A stretch of DNA of 64,000 bases from Nymphalis io (lineage: Eukaryota; Arthropoda; Insecta; Lepidoptera; Nymphalidae). The stretch covers positions 11,599,001 to 11,663,000 of the forward strand of contig NC_065895.1 in NCBI RefSeq assembly GCF_905147045.1. The letters run 5' to 3'. Below the pieces are notes generated by a model. The model was not told the origin of the DNA. It saw only the letters and a list, made by a program, of their open reading frames with translations, and did no database searches. Below, in pieces: positions 13,301 through 28,300 of this stretch. Position 1 is the first letter of the stretch. Each line of letters begins with the position of its first letter. A program made the translations under genes and the position numbers.

Positions 13301-16300
13301 ATTAAATTTAACAATAAAGTAAATAGTTTTTACTCTCGCTAAATCATATAAGAACAAAAGAAAGAACGAAAACATTTTGTTAAAATCTTGCGAGGAAATT
13401 TTCAGATGTCTTTTATTATATGTCTAGTTTAGTCTTACGTATATTGTATATTATCAAATACTCACTCTCTAAAGAATTCAGTAGCCTGATCTGGTGATCC
13501 GAGGAAAGCTACTCTACCATCAGCCATGATGAGCAATTTATCAAACATGGCGTACAATTCGGAAGACGGTTGATGTATCGTTACAACTATGGTTTTGCCT
13601 TTCTTCGCTAAGCCGCTAAGCACCTGGTTATATAATAAAATCATTTACCTATATATGTATAATATCAAATGTTATTCCAACACTAATTCCGACTTAGAGT
13701 GAAATGGTGTGGTTGGTTTGTGCTCTATTGTTGGTATAAAGTAAAAATTGCTAGCCACTCAACTTTAATAATTAATATTTTAATTAGACTAGTTTTAGGA
13801 AAATAGACAATGAAATAGGCAATTGGCCATCTTTCCTGGTAACCAAACCCATGTGGAAAACCTGTTTGAGCAAGTACCACCCAGTATATTCTAGCCAGTG
13901 TAACTACAGGAACATAAGGAAAATAATATCATAGTTCCCAAGAACATTGACATTGTAAGGAATGATGAATATATTTTAGAGGGCCAATATCTATGGGCGA
14001 TGGTGACCATTAACATCAGGTGACCAGTTCGCCTAGTTCTTTGAAAAAAAACGAACATCATATGTAATATATTATGTCCCTTGATTCTATAATAACAATA
14101 CCACGTCGCTTGATTATATTTCTATTTCTGATCACGGATATGCATGCAAGCTATGACAATTACCTGAATCACATTCTGTGCCATGAAAGAGTCCAAGCCG
14201 GAGGTGGGTTCGTCGCAGAACATAAGAGGAGGATCCGTTAAAACCTCGCTCGCGAAGGAGAGCCTCTTCATTTCACCACCCGATATACCCTTTAGTCGTC
14301 CTGGGATTCCAATAACTGTATTCTGACACTTAGTAAGTGCCAGCTAAAAAAAGGAAAATCATTTTTAAAATTGTATTTTGCTTATAAGCTAATTTTATTA
14401 ATATTATAAATGCGAAAGTGAGTCAGTTTCTTTGATACGCTTTTTTTAATTCTTCAATAGTAAAACAATTAGGTCTGCAGAAAAGGTAACTAACACTTCC
14501 CCACTCTACACACACCCACGCGTATGTACAAGCACGCACGCACGTACGCACGCACACACACACACTTTTTTTCAGTTTTTTTTTGCAGAATGGTCGTTTC
14601 GGCCATTTGGACTTTTGCCATCCCATCCGGTTATGAAATTGAATTTGCTATCCCATCCGGTTATGGAATAGTGAGTACATTTGCAATTGCATACAATCAT
14701 ATGTGCTATAAAAATGTTTTGCGCATTTGACTAGTGTCGTTTGAAAATGGCTGCCGAAGTCGAATCGGTTATGAGGACATCATTGGAGGTTCAACCACCG
14801 ATTAAACCACAACGTCGAAAAATATAACAAAGAAAATCTACTTTGCATTATTATAAATTATTTCGTAATCTAGACACGGTCTAAAATAAATACATAAAAC
14901 TGGGTTGTCAAAGCTAAACACATAATCAACTTGACTGATATCGTTTTAAAGTAGGCGAACGCGTGCAGTGATACAACACAATGGGATTATGCCGTCCATA
15001 CCTCTTCGGTTACATGCCTTTAATCCAATTTCGTTATACCTACATATTTTAACGACCCTCATTATCTGTGATAAGTGTTTATCGCCGTATAATAGATTCC
15101 TATATTCCTGTATAGCAACAGTGTTATAAATGCTTTTTGTATTATATGTATTGAGTAGGTATTAAGATATTTATGTATTACAGAATGGCACTACTGATCG
15201 AAAATACAATGTAATTTTCATGGCATCTTTAGAAGCTTAACTAATAGATCTAACTTTTAAACAATAAAATAATATTATATAGATTATATATATATTGTTT
15301 CAATGGCGTATAACGTTGGTGTGATGTTTTCCTTTCGTCAGAGCATCGGTAGGATGCACAAGCGATCCCGAGGCGCTCCTCATTAAGACGGAAAGGGACC
15401 GCTAGTTTTTTAATGGGTATTCTGATGTTCGGGGCACACTCGGCGCCTTGGAAACTGGCGAGCCCCCCATACCCCTCCACTGTTCCCGTGTGGGAAACGC
15501 GTAACGCGTTTAGCCAGCGTTAAAAACAATGGAATGATGTTTTCCGTCTTTGTTAAGATGAAATATTAGTTTTATTGTTATTACTAAATATATATTTCTC
15601 ATTTTAAGAAAATAAGGAGCCAATGATTTTACTTCCCTTGCAACATCAGCGAAGCTTGACACTCGATCCGATTATTAAATGTTAAAACATTCGTTGACAC
15701 GTTATTTTATATTATAATTAGATTTATAATAATTATACACATCGGACATTAGTCCGTTTCTGACAATTCACTATCGAAATTCATGTCAAATTTCGACGTA
15801 TTCGGAATAGTTCCACGGTTGTTAAAATTAAAAACTTAAGATAACCAATACAAGCACACATAACGGTATCTCACAAATACTATCTTTCTTAAAATGATAT
15901 CTGTGACTACGTTATACAATTATGTTCTTGATCATGAAAACAAAGAAATTATTGAAACAGCCGAATGATATATTGAACAGTATTTGGAGCAAATAATTTA
16001 AAAAATAATTATTTGAGACCGAACAAACGTAACGCTCTTTGCATTGAATTTTATCTAGTATAGAATGTTATACTTAATGTAAAAAGAATTGATTTTATGT
16101 GAAAAAAATATCTTAATTAATTTGATATAATGTATGTGACAGCTATTTAATTTGTCATTAAAGACACCCATAAATATTGTACTAACAAACAAAAACGATT
16201 TATATGTATGCATATATTTATATAATTGTTTATGTTGATATGAAATGTTTTTTTAAATAATTTAAACATAAGCTTATTTTTAATAATTATTGTCTATAGT

Positions 16301-19300
16301 GGCTATATATATTTGAGTCCAAGGAACATAATTTTGTATGCTCTCTTTTACTAGCTGTGCACCGTAGCTTCTCGTGCGTTTGGTTTAAAGATAGCTGTTT
16401 CATAAACACGATGAGTACTTAAATAAGCGCATCATTGCCTAAATACCGGTAACGCCTACTAAATTAATATTTATGTTAACTGCTCCGCTTTTTAAAGTCT
16501 TGGCATAAAGTTATATGGTCTTCCTTCTTAAATAGACAATATAAACATTATTAATAACTTATGTAATAAAAAAAAATATTGGTCTTGTTGTTGGCTTGAA
16601 CCCGGGGCGGCTTAAACCCACTATTAGTTAAGCTTCTACAGATGCCAACCTAGGGCTCTACTTGGAGCCTATTATAAACTTTTTTTTTTTTATAATATAA
16701 ATATATTTAAAATGAGAAAGCGTTCCGTAAAACATCAAATTACAAATAAAGAGCGCTTTGCATCGAATGTCAGACATTAGATACCAAAGTAACTTGTTTG
16801 TATAGTTAAATTTTAAAATAGTTCATAAATTTTCGTGTCCTGTCGCTGATTGAAACAATTTCGCTTCTAATATTTATTTGCATATAATTTAAATAACGAA
16901 CAAATTAATACATAAGGCTTGTCAATCATATAGAATGTCAATCAAAGAAGTTTTTGCTTCACTGACATTAACAACATCGATGTCCATAGATTATTAGATA
17001 GTCGTTTCCCGCTTGATTTTTTTTACGCGAAAACTTCTTATGGAGCGATGCGCTGTATTATCGTAGGGTATAGATAGACTCGTGGCTTCGCGTCACTGAC
17101 ATGCTATTAATATAATGAAATCGTTGAAAGCACAAAAACTAATTTATGTATTGTAGAAATTAATGAGGAAAATGATGGATTTGATGATTAAAATTTATTT
17201 AAATACTAACAGAGTATACAAATAATATAAGTGTATTTTAACTATTATTTATTTAAATTAAGCTGTATTAATATTTTGTACCGAGTTTGAGATGTGGAAA
17301 TTGGACGAATATATAAGTAACATAACATAACAGTTAAGTTTTCACTTCTATCGGCAGTCCCTATGAATGACCAGAATACAATCTAATTGAACAAAAAAGT
17401 ATTTTTAAAAATAACGACTATTTTACGATAACATGACTACAATTTGTATTATAAATGTAGGGTCATTAGAAAATAGTTTAATTTCCTATAATAAAAAGTT
17501 ATTTATAACATTACACTGAGCCATATATATATATATATCGTATAATGTTTTCAAGATCAAACTTCCCTGGCCGCAATGAAAATATAATTTCATGGTCAAA
17601 TTTGTGTCAACGTTTCTGCCGCAACATTTATCAATTAAATTAAAAAAATCGTTTATCAGATGATTATCATTGTAATTAAAACAAGGCTACTTTATCGATA
17701 ATAATCGCCCCGAGAATCAGAATTATGATTCAACGGGAAAATACCGCTAGCTTTCTTGTCACCTTTCCACTCTGTTATAATTCATACATTAGCAGTAGTA
17801 GTATATATTTATAATTAAATAATAGTTATACAGTATATATACAATATGTTTAATGTATTTGATTTACGTCACTAAAACGTTAATTTATGTTGAAACAGAC
17901 ACCTAGATGAAGTTTTAATGAACAATTTACTTGTTTTATGTATTTATTATGTAAATGTTAAGTGGGATCACAACTTTATGAAAGACACATACATTTAATT
18001 GTTAATGATTCAGCGTTGAAAGGATTTTTGAGTAAATAATTATAATTTAATTTTTGTATGTTATAAGTAGGTGGATGGGCCAAATGGGCCACCTGATATT
18101 AAGTGGTCACGTATAGGCGACGTAAGAAGTATAAACCATTCCTTATATCCTAATGCGCCACCAACCTTGGGAATGAAGATGTTGTCCCTTGTGCCCGTAG
18201 TTACACTGGCTTACTCATCAGTGTGACTACAGGTACAAAGGACTTAACATCATAGTACTCAAGGTTGGTGGCGTATTGGCGTTGTAAGTAATAGCTAACA
18301 TTACTTACAGTACAATTGTCTATGTTGGTGGTGACCATTTATCATTTCCGTATAAATGGCTCAATTGCCAGTCTGTCTAGCGATTTTATAAAATATTCAT
18401 TATAAACTATTTTTTAGACAAAAATTATACGCCATGCATGTCTGTGAAAAGGCTCTGACACGGCGGCATGTGTTGTGAAAAAACACCACAAAGCGCGGGG
18501 ACGGGGGTATTCAGACAAGACATAATAAATAATTATAAGAACAACAACATGTAGCTTAGTCTTTTGAATAGTATATGATATAATATTAAGTAATTAGCAG
18601 TTTTTGGATGTAAAGATGATACATAATATTTTTAATTAGTACTATCTTGTAGCAGATTAAGAATAGAATATGAAAAAAGCTAATTGACATAGTTAATTAA
18701 AATAAAACATTAAATTTTATTTAATTTAAAATACAAGTTAATGTTTCAAGCTAAATTGATGTAATAGGTATATTTGCATTGAGAATAATTTATATTTAGA
18801 TACTAATTTTAATAATATATTTTTAGCAGTCGCATTTTTGTCGTTTTGATTAAATTATCGCAGAGCTGCTATTAAGCCAAATGGCAAAATGAAAATTAAT
18901 GAAATTCATTTATGTACCAAGGTCTTTCCTCTTTTTGTTAGAATCGTATATAACGCGATTTTGTAATGCTTTAATATTACGCACAATTGTCTTTCATAGA
19001 GTTATTTAAAGAAGGTATATTATATGTATGTATTTATTTGTATATATTATTTGGATTATTATTTATATATACATAAAGATTATATGTAAAAGTATAAGAA
19101 TCTATATTCCAGAATTGCGTAATGCAAAAAACGCGTAACGGTCATCTATCGTCATAAGGGTTCACGGTATAAATGTTGTATGTATCTTTATTGGTTTATG
19201 CGGCGCACGCTAGTAAAGCTTGGTATGATTTTTTCCTACATCTTCAACAATCAGCGTCATATTTCAGCCAATTTACACAAAACCTTAATGTATTACACAT

Positions 19301-22300
19301 CTAAATATTGCTCATGAATCACTCCGCGTATTGATGAAAACCCTCTGTAAATCCGTTCCGTTGTTTTTGAATTTATCGCGTTCAGACAGACATACAAACA
19401 AACGTGGCGGAGGACTGAGTTTTATAATAATATATAGTGACTGTATCGTTATTTGGTGAAAACTCAAAGTTGTTATGTTTTTCTATGGCGGTAACGTTTA
19501 GTTTTATTTAAAAAATTAAAAATACTTACTTCAGATATGACTTCTTGAACTCGACGCATGCGCTGTGCGTATGGTATATGCCGATCCATTCGGACGAGTG
19601 CCTGTGAATAAAAACATATTTTGGTTTACGTACATAAAATTAACATTTAATTAAAAAAACTCGATGCTCTCTTTTATTTTATTTTTTTAGTGTGCATTAT
19701 CGTAAAAACCTTTTTAGATTTAAAAATAAAATTCTGGGTTGCGAGTTACCAGTTCATCTTAACCGATTGAGCTAAAACTTTGCACGCCCTTTCGATGCTG
19801 GGGACAATACGAAGTAGAATATTAAATATCGTAATTAATTAAATACTAGGTTCCTTCCGCGGCTTTGCCCTTGAGTGTGATGGGGAGCAGATGTTAAGTA
19901 CCCTAGTAATAAAACGTGAAAGCGAAACAAACAAACTCACTTTCACATTTATAATATTAGTAAGGATTATCATCAAATAAAAGCTTGTTATAATAAAGAT
20001 TTGTTAATGTGAATCAACACATAAAAAAATAAACATCTTTTAGCGCTTGGGGTTAAGACCGACTCGTATGACGTGACGTCAAATGGCATGACGCTCTCTT
20101 ATTCCGTCACGCCCCCTTTTTGCGCCCGCTCGCTATACATATGTGTGTATATATTATTATTGTCATAATATATATTATTATTGTCATAATATATATTATT
20201 ATTGTATTATTATTGTCATAATATATTTATTTCATCAATGAAACTATGTATTTTATATATTTTAGTCCATATCTATTTATTGAACTTTTTATTAAACAAT
20301 TTCGATGTTTAATCTAGTTCCGGGAGTCACGTGACATTTATTAAAATTTTAAATTAATGAACCTGCAGTCACGCACTTGTTTTTTTATAGTATAGGTAGA
20401 CGGACGAGCATATGGGCCACCTGATGGTAAGTGGTCACCAATGCCCATAGACATTGGCATTGTAAGAAATGTTAACCATCGCTTACATCACCAATGCGCC
20501 ACCAACCTTGGGAACTAAGATGTTGTGTCCCTTGTGCCTGTAATTAACTTGATAATTATGTTATATATACCCAGCGTGACGTTTACATTAATCATATTTC
20601 AAATTTATGACAGGTTAATCACAGACTCGTGCATCAATCAATTCAACATTATCAGACTATATCTTTACACGTTGAAAGTATTTAATAAAGGTACATAGTT
20701 ACTAAGTCGAGATGGCCCAGTGGTAAGAACGCGTGAATCTTAACCGATGAACGTGGGTTCAAGCCCGGGCAAGCACCTCTGAATTTTCATGTGCTTAATT
20801 TCTGTTATAATTCATCTCGTGCTTTTCGGTTAAGGAAAACATCGTGAGGAAACCTGCATGTGTCTAATTTCATCGAAATTCTGCCACATGTGTATTCCAC
20901 CAACCCGCATTGGAGCAGCGTGGTGGAAAAAGCTCCAAACCTTCTCCTCAAAAAGGGAGAAGTGGCCTTAGCCCAGCAGTGGGACATTTACAGGTTACTG
21001 TACTGTACTTTACATAGTTACTACAGTTGATTATGTGATCATAGAACTTAATATAGGAAACTGCTAAATCATAAATAGATAATATTTAAAACGTATATTA
21101 TGTGAGAAATTTAGATGTATTTTTCTAAGGTACAGACTTTCAAGTCGTTTAGATGATGAGAGAGACGTGGGGAAGTATTGATGTTGCGCGATAATATATA
21201 TGATACTTTTTTTTCGATGGAAAAAAGCATTTACGCGTTACGCATGTGGGGACATGAGGTGGGGGCCAGCGGTACCCACTCCGTCTTTTAGAGGGGACGT
21301 CACGGTAGGATGCGCAAGCGATTCCGACAACATAAATAATACTGCTAAAATCATTACGAAACATACTAATGAAGTTTTTTTCGGTGTTCTGTTCCGAAGT
21401 ATTTAGAATTTTCATTAATATACCCTTTTGCTTCATCATGGAACCTTCGTACCGAACTTCCAGCACAAACAACTTTGATATTGTTCGTGTGATATCGTGG
21501 GCTAGTGGCAAAATAAACCAGTTACAGTATGTAAATTAGTTTCGAGATAATCTTATTATGTGTACCAAAATCTTGCAAATATATTCATTATTTATTGAGG
21601 TGTTTGCTTGTTTGACAAAATCAATTTATATAAAAACTTGAACACAACCTGTTGTTTAAATGAATTTGAAGGAAATCGCATCAAATTCAAGTGTTTTCAT
21701 ATATCATAATAGTAATTTATTAATCTGCTTAAAAATGAGGTTATCTGATTGCCTATATTTTATGTACCTATATACGCGATATTTTCAAAAAGCATACGAC
21801 CTACTTTTAACACAATTTTTTTGTCTTGCTGATTATTAAACCAGTTTCAAAAAACCGATTGAACTGTAATTTCGAACACAGTTTTGGCTCCGTTTTAAGT
21901 GTACCTATGTAGAATTAAATAAAGCCTTTAGTTAATACTTGTGGAAAGATTAATTAATAAAATATTAAATTATCAAAAAACATATTAATTTTGTACTATC
22001 TTAAAATAAAAATACGCCACTATATAACCAGTGGCGAAGGATGTTTTTTTTTGAAAAAGCTATGGTCCGATATGGCTATTATAGCACAGGCAGTAACAAT
22101 GAGTATACTCATTGTGCTAGAATAGAATATGAAAGAGCCCAAATGATTGTCAACCTTCGTAAAGAGACGACACGATAAGTAGAAGAGTATACCTAAATTT
22201 TGTGAACTAAATTAGGACAACAACTTGAAACAGATTCTTTTTATCTCTTCTCCCTTATACACTTGACTTTTAGTGTGATGCCTACGTTGCCTATTGATTC

Positions 22301-25300
22301 ATGCAAATCTGTACGTAGATGCACATATTATCTTGTGTCTCTTTGTGTGTGGGTGCGTGAGCGTCAATTAATTTAAATAGCCAAATGGAAATTCCTTAAC
22401 GGATTGAAATAAATGCAATATTAAAACTTGCGTGACTCGTCTTTATAAGTTAAGATTGATTCTCTTGATAACGTGATATCTGCTCATATATTTATTTAAA
22501 GGTTAGTAAATATCGACATTGGCACCGAATAAGTTACATAATATACTTGTATTATGAATATAATTTCTAGTATCTTTAGTTTTCACTTCCAACAATATTT
22601 GTATGAACTTCTTACAAAATGTTAAAAGTAGGTATAATAACTTTATCGCAGATAAAAAATAAACCTTTAAAAAAACAGGTACCTATGTAAATATACTCAT
22701 AAAATTTTCGAACGATTCGTGCTTTATATTACATACGTACGGCAATATGAATGGAATGTATTAACGAATTCAAATTATTTACGAAATTCCTGCTTGAATT
22801 AATTTCAAATATACCTATAATATACCTATAATTTGTTACAATATGTTTCTTTGAAACTGCTTTGAGATACAAGGTCACTTCGAGTTGTCGTTGAGTCATT
22901 TTGAATTAGATTAATGTTTTAAGCGGATTTAAACTGCATTTATTATATGTTTTAAAAGATGATTATACTGTACGATTGTATAATAAACTAATACTCGCCC
23001 GCGTGTTAGGGGGAGACGGGTGAGTAGGTACTCGAGTACCCTATTCCCACCCTTAGTGTTCAAGCTTGCTTCACACCAAATTTTATAAAAATCGGTTCAG
23101 TGGTTTAGCTTTGTGAGCGTACCGCAAACAGAGTAACTTTCGCATATAAAATATTAGTATGGATTATAACGGTGATAGTGTATTAAGTAAAGTAGTTTTT
23201 AATTTATTGGAGAGATATATACAACATATATTTTTTCAATATGATGTTCGGGACATTATATTGAAAAATGACAATTAAATATGAAGGTTACTCGAATGTA
23301 GTTTCATATATTATACTGTAACTGTAACAGCCTGTGAATGTCCCACTGCTGGGCTAAAGGCCTCCTCTCCTCTTTTTGATGAGAAGGTTTGGAGCTTATT
23401 CCACCACGCTGCTCCAATGCGGGTTGGTAGAATTCACATGTGGCAGAATTTCAGTGAAATTAGACACATGCAGGTTTCCTCACGATGTTTTCCTTCACCG
23501 TAAAGCACGAGATGAATTATAATCACAAATTAAGCACATGAAAATTCAGTGGTGCTTGCCCGGGTTTGAACCCACGATCATCGGTTAAGATTCACGCGTT
23601 CTTACCACTGGGCCATCTCGGCTTTTTATTTTCATATATTATAATTATGTATATATTAAAATTATGTATAATTATCACAGCTAACACGTAATAAGATAAA
23701 ATAGAAGTATTGTTTTGTTTTATAATATGCTAATTAAAGTAATTACTAAAGATGAACTGAGCATTATTTTTGTTTGATATAAAGCTCTCAGAGCAAATCA
23801 GAATACAGGAATTGCAAATGACTGATTAACTGGATATTGGTAACATCTTAATATAGTCTCTTTCGGTTATTCGAATTTCGAAGTTAAATATAACCGGGGA
23901 CTATTTTGTCGCGTGATAGATTATACCTATCAGCCCGACGGCGCCGATATAAATTACCTATAAATCATAAATAATTATACAGAAAAGCAAGTAATAATAC
24001 CTTACAGCACTAGCACTGTACATAATGACATGGTAGGGTTATTGGACTCCTTGGAAATGACACACGCACTTCCCAACTTCGGATAACCAGAAGTTGGAAT
24101 GCGGTTTGAGAATAAGGTGCGATTTAACACAACACGGTTTTAATCCTTACCACAATCGTTTTGAAAAATATATATATCATATGTTATATGATAAAATTGT
24201 CTGTCTCTCTCCATTTTCACCTCTCTTTCTGAATTGCCGTAATGATTGTTTGTTGGATAAATTAGGGATGATAGGAAATTGATGATGATGACGAATTTAT
24301 TTAATATGTGTAAGAAATTCCAATAGATAACCACGAATAACTTCCCTCATATATATACATGAAGTAAGAAATTTATTATAATTTGCAAACATTTATCGGT
24401 TATCTATTTAGTTGTAGTAAACGAGCCAAAGCAATTACTGTCTAATTTGACGAAGTATTGACAGATGGAGAGACACACGCAAACAGATGTGTTCAATTCC
24501 CACGTAATGAAATGTAAGAAAATTACAATTACTTGTAATTTTAATGAAATAATTATTTAGTGACAAGACTATTTTTTTGCTCTCAATTAACGCTTATTTT
24601 TAAATAATTTATAACTGTCTGTACTTTGTAATAACGGAATAAAGAGTGCACCTGTGTTTGCGCACACACTTGTGTACTATAATGTGTACTGCGCAGTTGG
24701 CTAATCTCTCTTGAGATTTGCCGCCGTGGCCGAAATCGGTCAGGTCTGTGTTTCAAAATATTTGCATTTTTGATTGTAACCTTCAAAGGAGAACATTTTT
24801 ATCAAATAATATAAGTTTGGTAATATTATTATTGGGGTAGAGAGCAGCCGCGGAGAAAGATCGTGACGGCGCATGAGAGCGTTAATGCATTTGACGGCAC
24901 ACAAGTTGGTCTTACTCCCAAGGCGCGCCAATAGGTGTATCAACGACATAAAAAAAAAAAACATCTAAAACTTCACTCACCTGAAATATCAAATGTTCTC
25001 GCACAGTCAGAGTGCCTATAAATAAATCCTGTTGCTGAACATACGCTGATAACGCAGCCATGGCTTCAGGAGTGGCAGGCTGCCCATTCAAGGCTCTGGT
25101 CCCGCTTGAGACCACGCCGCTTGGAGTTCGGAAGGTTAATGTGTTTAACAGCGTGGTCTTGCCAGCGCCAGATGATCCCATCAGGGCGAGGAGCTCGCCG
25201 GGATACGCGGCTCCATTAACTAAATAAAAAAAATACATAAATGATATTATATTCAACTGTTCCTATAGAATAGGATAATATTTGAACAATTTTAAAGTAA

Positions 25301-28300
25301 ATTAATATTATTACAGAATAATAAAGTATTATAGAAACTAAATAAGACCCTTTACACTATGCGATAGGATATATAATTTTAGTATAGACCGATTAACGAT
25401 TAACGGATAACGAGTTATGCTGTTTGATATCGTTTCGATTTTGCTACTTCTTTTTCAACATTTTGAGCATAATTTCTGGATTACACACTATATGCATACA
25501 TACTTATTTGCAAAAAAAACTTATTTTTATAATCAATTATTTTATTCGCTAATCTTAACAATAATTTAGCATATTTTTTATTATTATTAATATGCGAAAG
25601 TAACTCTGTCTTTTGCTCTTTCACCGCTAAAACACTCAACCGATTTTGATAAAATTTGGTATGAAACAATTTTGAACCCGAGAAAGGACATAGGCTATAT
25701 TTTTTAACAACCCCTCAGCAACATTTCTTTCCCATTACCTAACATGGTTGACACTAGTATTTTATAAATGGTCGCCAACAGCCATTATCATTAAAGATTA
25801 AGTTGCTTAACGATACAGTTTTGAAGTTTGTTTTATCACGTATACACATTTCACAACCTTTCGACGAGTTTTTTTAAAACTCGTTTCTCCCAAAAGGTTT
25901 AAGTAAATATAAAGTGCATAAATGGCTACCAATATATGTATATTCAAATAAAGAAATACTAAATAAACTATTGTCATTCTCTTATTTTTCTTTCATATAA
26001 TTGATAATTAATGAAATTGATATAATAAATTTTGTATAGTTTCGCATGGAATTCAGGATATTCTAAGCGAAGAAACAAAAATGAAATGTAATTTAAGAAT
26101 TTGTACGTAAACATGTACAAATATTCAAGACTTTACACGACCATAAAATAACGCAATAATTACGAGATATGGGACAATATTTTTTTTTTAAATTAATTTT
26201 AATTTAATAATTTATATTTATTTATTTTGTGCCATTTGACTTAGATCTTTTATCATTTTGTATTTAAAATTAAATTTCAATATTGTTTCAATTTCACAAA
26301 TGAAAGCAAATTAAATATTATATTGTATCATAAAATGTTACCATTTCGGAGCAGCTGCTTTCTCTGTTGAAACATGCGGTCAGAGGAACCTCTCCAGAAA
26401 TTCCAGAACTTTCTGTTCCTCGACCTGTCTTCTGTGGCAAAAGCGTTTACGTCAGCCCAGTTGTAGGTAACCTTCTCTACGCCACCGATTGCTCCATAGC
26501 TTCTGGTCTGAGTAATAGCCAATGTGACCTCTCCACCACTGGCGCGAGGTGAATCACTTGGTGAAGTACCCTGTACAAAAAACACTATGTCACTCTTAAG
26601 TCAAGCCACATAATAGATATCTATTATTTACAAATAAATAACATTAACGGCACACGGCAATTATATATTATATATACATTATATTACATTTTTGTTCAAA
26701 CGACAAGGGATAATTTCAGGCCCACTTGTTAAATAGCGAAATAATAGCTTATCTTTTCGCTGGAAAAACGCGTTTCCCCCACATGTGGTGGGGGCTATGT
26801 CGGCCTCGCCGGCACTGAAGGCGCCGAAATACCCACTAAAAAACCAACGGTACCCTCACCGTCTCTTCGAGGGGTGTCACGGGATCGCTTGCGTATACTA
26901 CCGTGACGCGCGAAGTAATAGCCTATAATGTCCCACTGATGACCTATAAGCCTGCTCTCCGTAGAGCGTTTGGAGCTCATTGTATCACGCTGTTCCGTCT
27001 TCGTTATGCAGTTTGGTCGATATTAGTACTCATGATGTTTTCCTTTACTATATGAATATAAACACAATTTGAACTCAGGATAACTCTGTTTCAACCCGTA
27101 ATATTGGGTAAAAGTAACACGCTGTAACCACTAGGCCATTTTGGAGCGACGAAAAACTTACATTTATCTAATCCCCCATAGATCTATACGACAGTGCTTA
27201 GCGGTCTTGGTATGCATAGTTTTTCATTCTTTCGTTTCTGTCACTAATGACAGAAAGATATTAGCCATACAATTCTTATAAGTAATTTCTTGTATGTAGT
27301 TGTAACATAAGTTGTGCGTTCCCATATGTTTTTTTGCTAATTACTTCAGCGCCAATATTTATTAATTAGTATATTTATGAAATATATTATTTATCATTTC
27401 AAAATTTTGGAAACCTTGCCTCATTTACGTTATCATATCATTAAATGAGTACATAATTTCGTGTTTATTTACTTTTATTTTAAAGAGGTCAACGAAGTAT
27501 CAATATCAATTAAGTTTTTGAAAGTACCGTTACTTTTTCGAAACCTGTACTTGAAAATGAGATGCAAATATTTTGTACTGATTTTGGGTTTTCACAGAGC
27601 TTACTTTTATGTCACAATAAAGTAAAAATTACGAAATTCATTTCAAAACCATATTTTAATGTATCGAAAGAAAAAAACATATTGTATACCTTATTTTATT
27701 CACGATCTGAGCTTCAATAAATGCCACATAATATGATAGTAGAAGTAAAAGTAGTATATACAAGAAGGAATGTAAAGTTTATATTTTTCTACTTTTATAA
27801 TTTGTTTGTCAGTGTGTCTTTGTATGAAATAAAAGCAGCTCCGTCTAGTAACAATAATCGGTATTCAATAAAAACAAATTGGTATTTAATAAAAATAAAA
27901 ATCGAAGTCAACGTTATCGAATAAGCAAAAATTCGCACTAAGCACACTGTGAAATATCTGAGTTAAATATAGTATTTGTATAATATCGACATTGCTTGGG
28001 TACATGGTTAGTAAATAGACTGACATTCTATATACATTGAAATACTATATTAGGTATAAAAAATTTGTAATTAAGGTATTGGTTACTCGTATTTCTATAG
28101 CTTGAAATTTCCAGAATTCTTATATATGTTTTTTTATGATGGGGAAGATATCAAGATGATATACGTATCGACCTACCGATTTATTTTAAGCCGTAGTTGG
28201 TCGACGGATTACGTAACAATTCTTCCCAGTAGCACCTCTTGACTAACGAGTAAATCGTTAAAGACGATTACTAACTATTATATCTATATAAAACTCCTTT

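Larger units (their letters stand above)
14344..19529 (-). other. white intron 4
   Basis: Holds a CA-type microsatellite, a family D repeat and a head-to-head family B pair. Bases 15600-18040 are otherwise plain AT-rich sequence. Confidence 0.7.

Noticed and set aside
20140..20232. CRISPR-like array
   Set aside because: Units are contiguous, AT-only and without unique spacers; the host is a eukaryote.
20708..20780. tRNA gene
   Set aside because: Box A- and B-like motifs are the head of a SINE; the same head is repeated in several copies with unrelated flanks and no cloverleaf.
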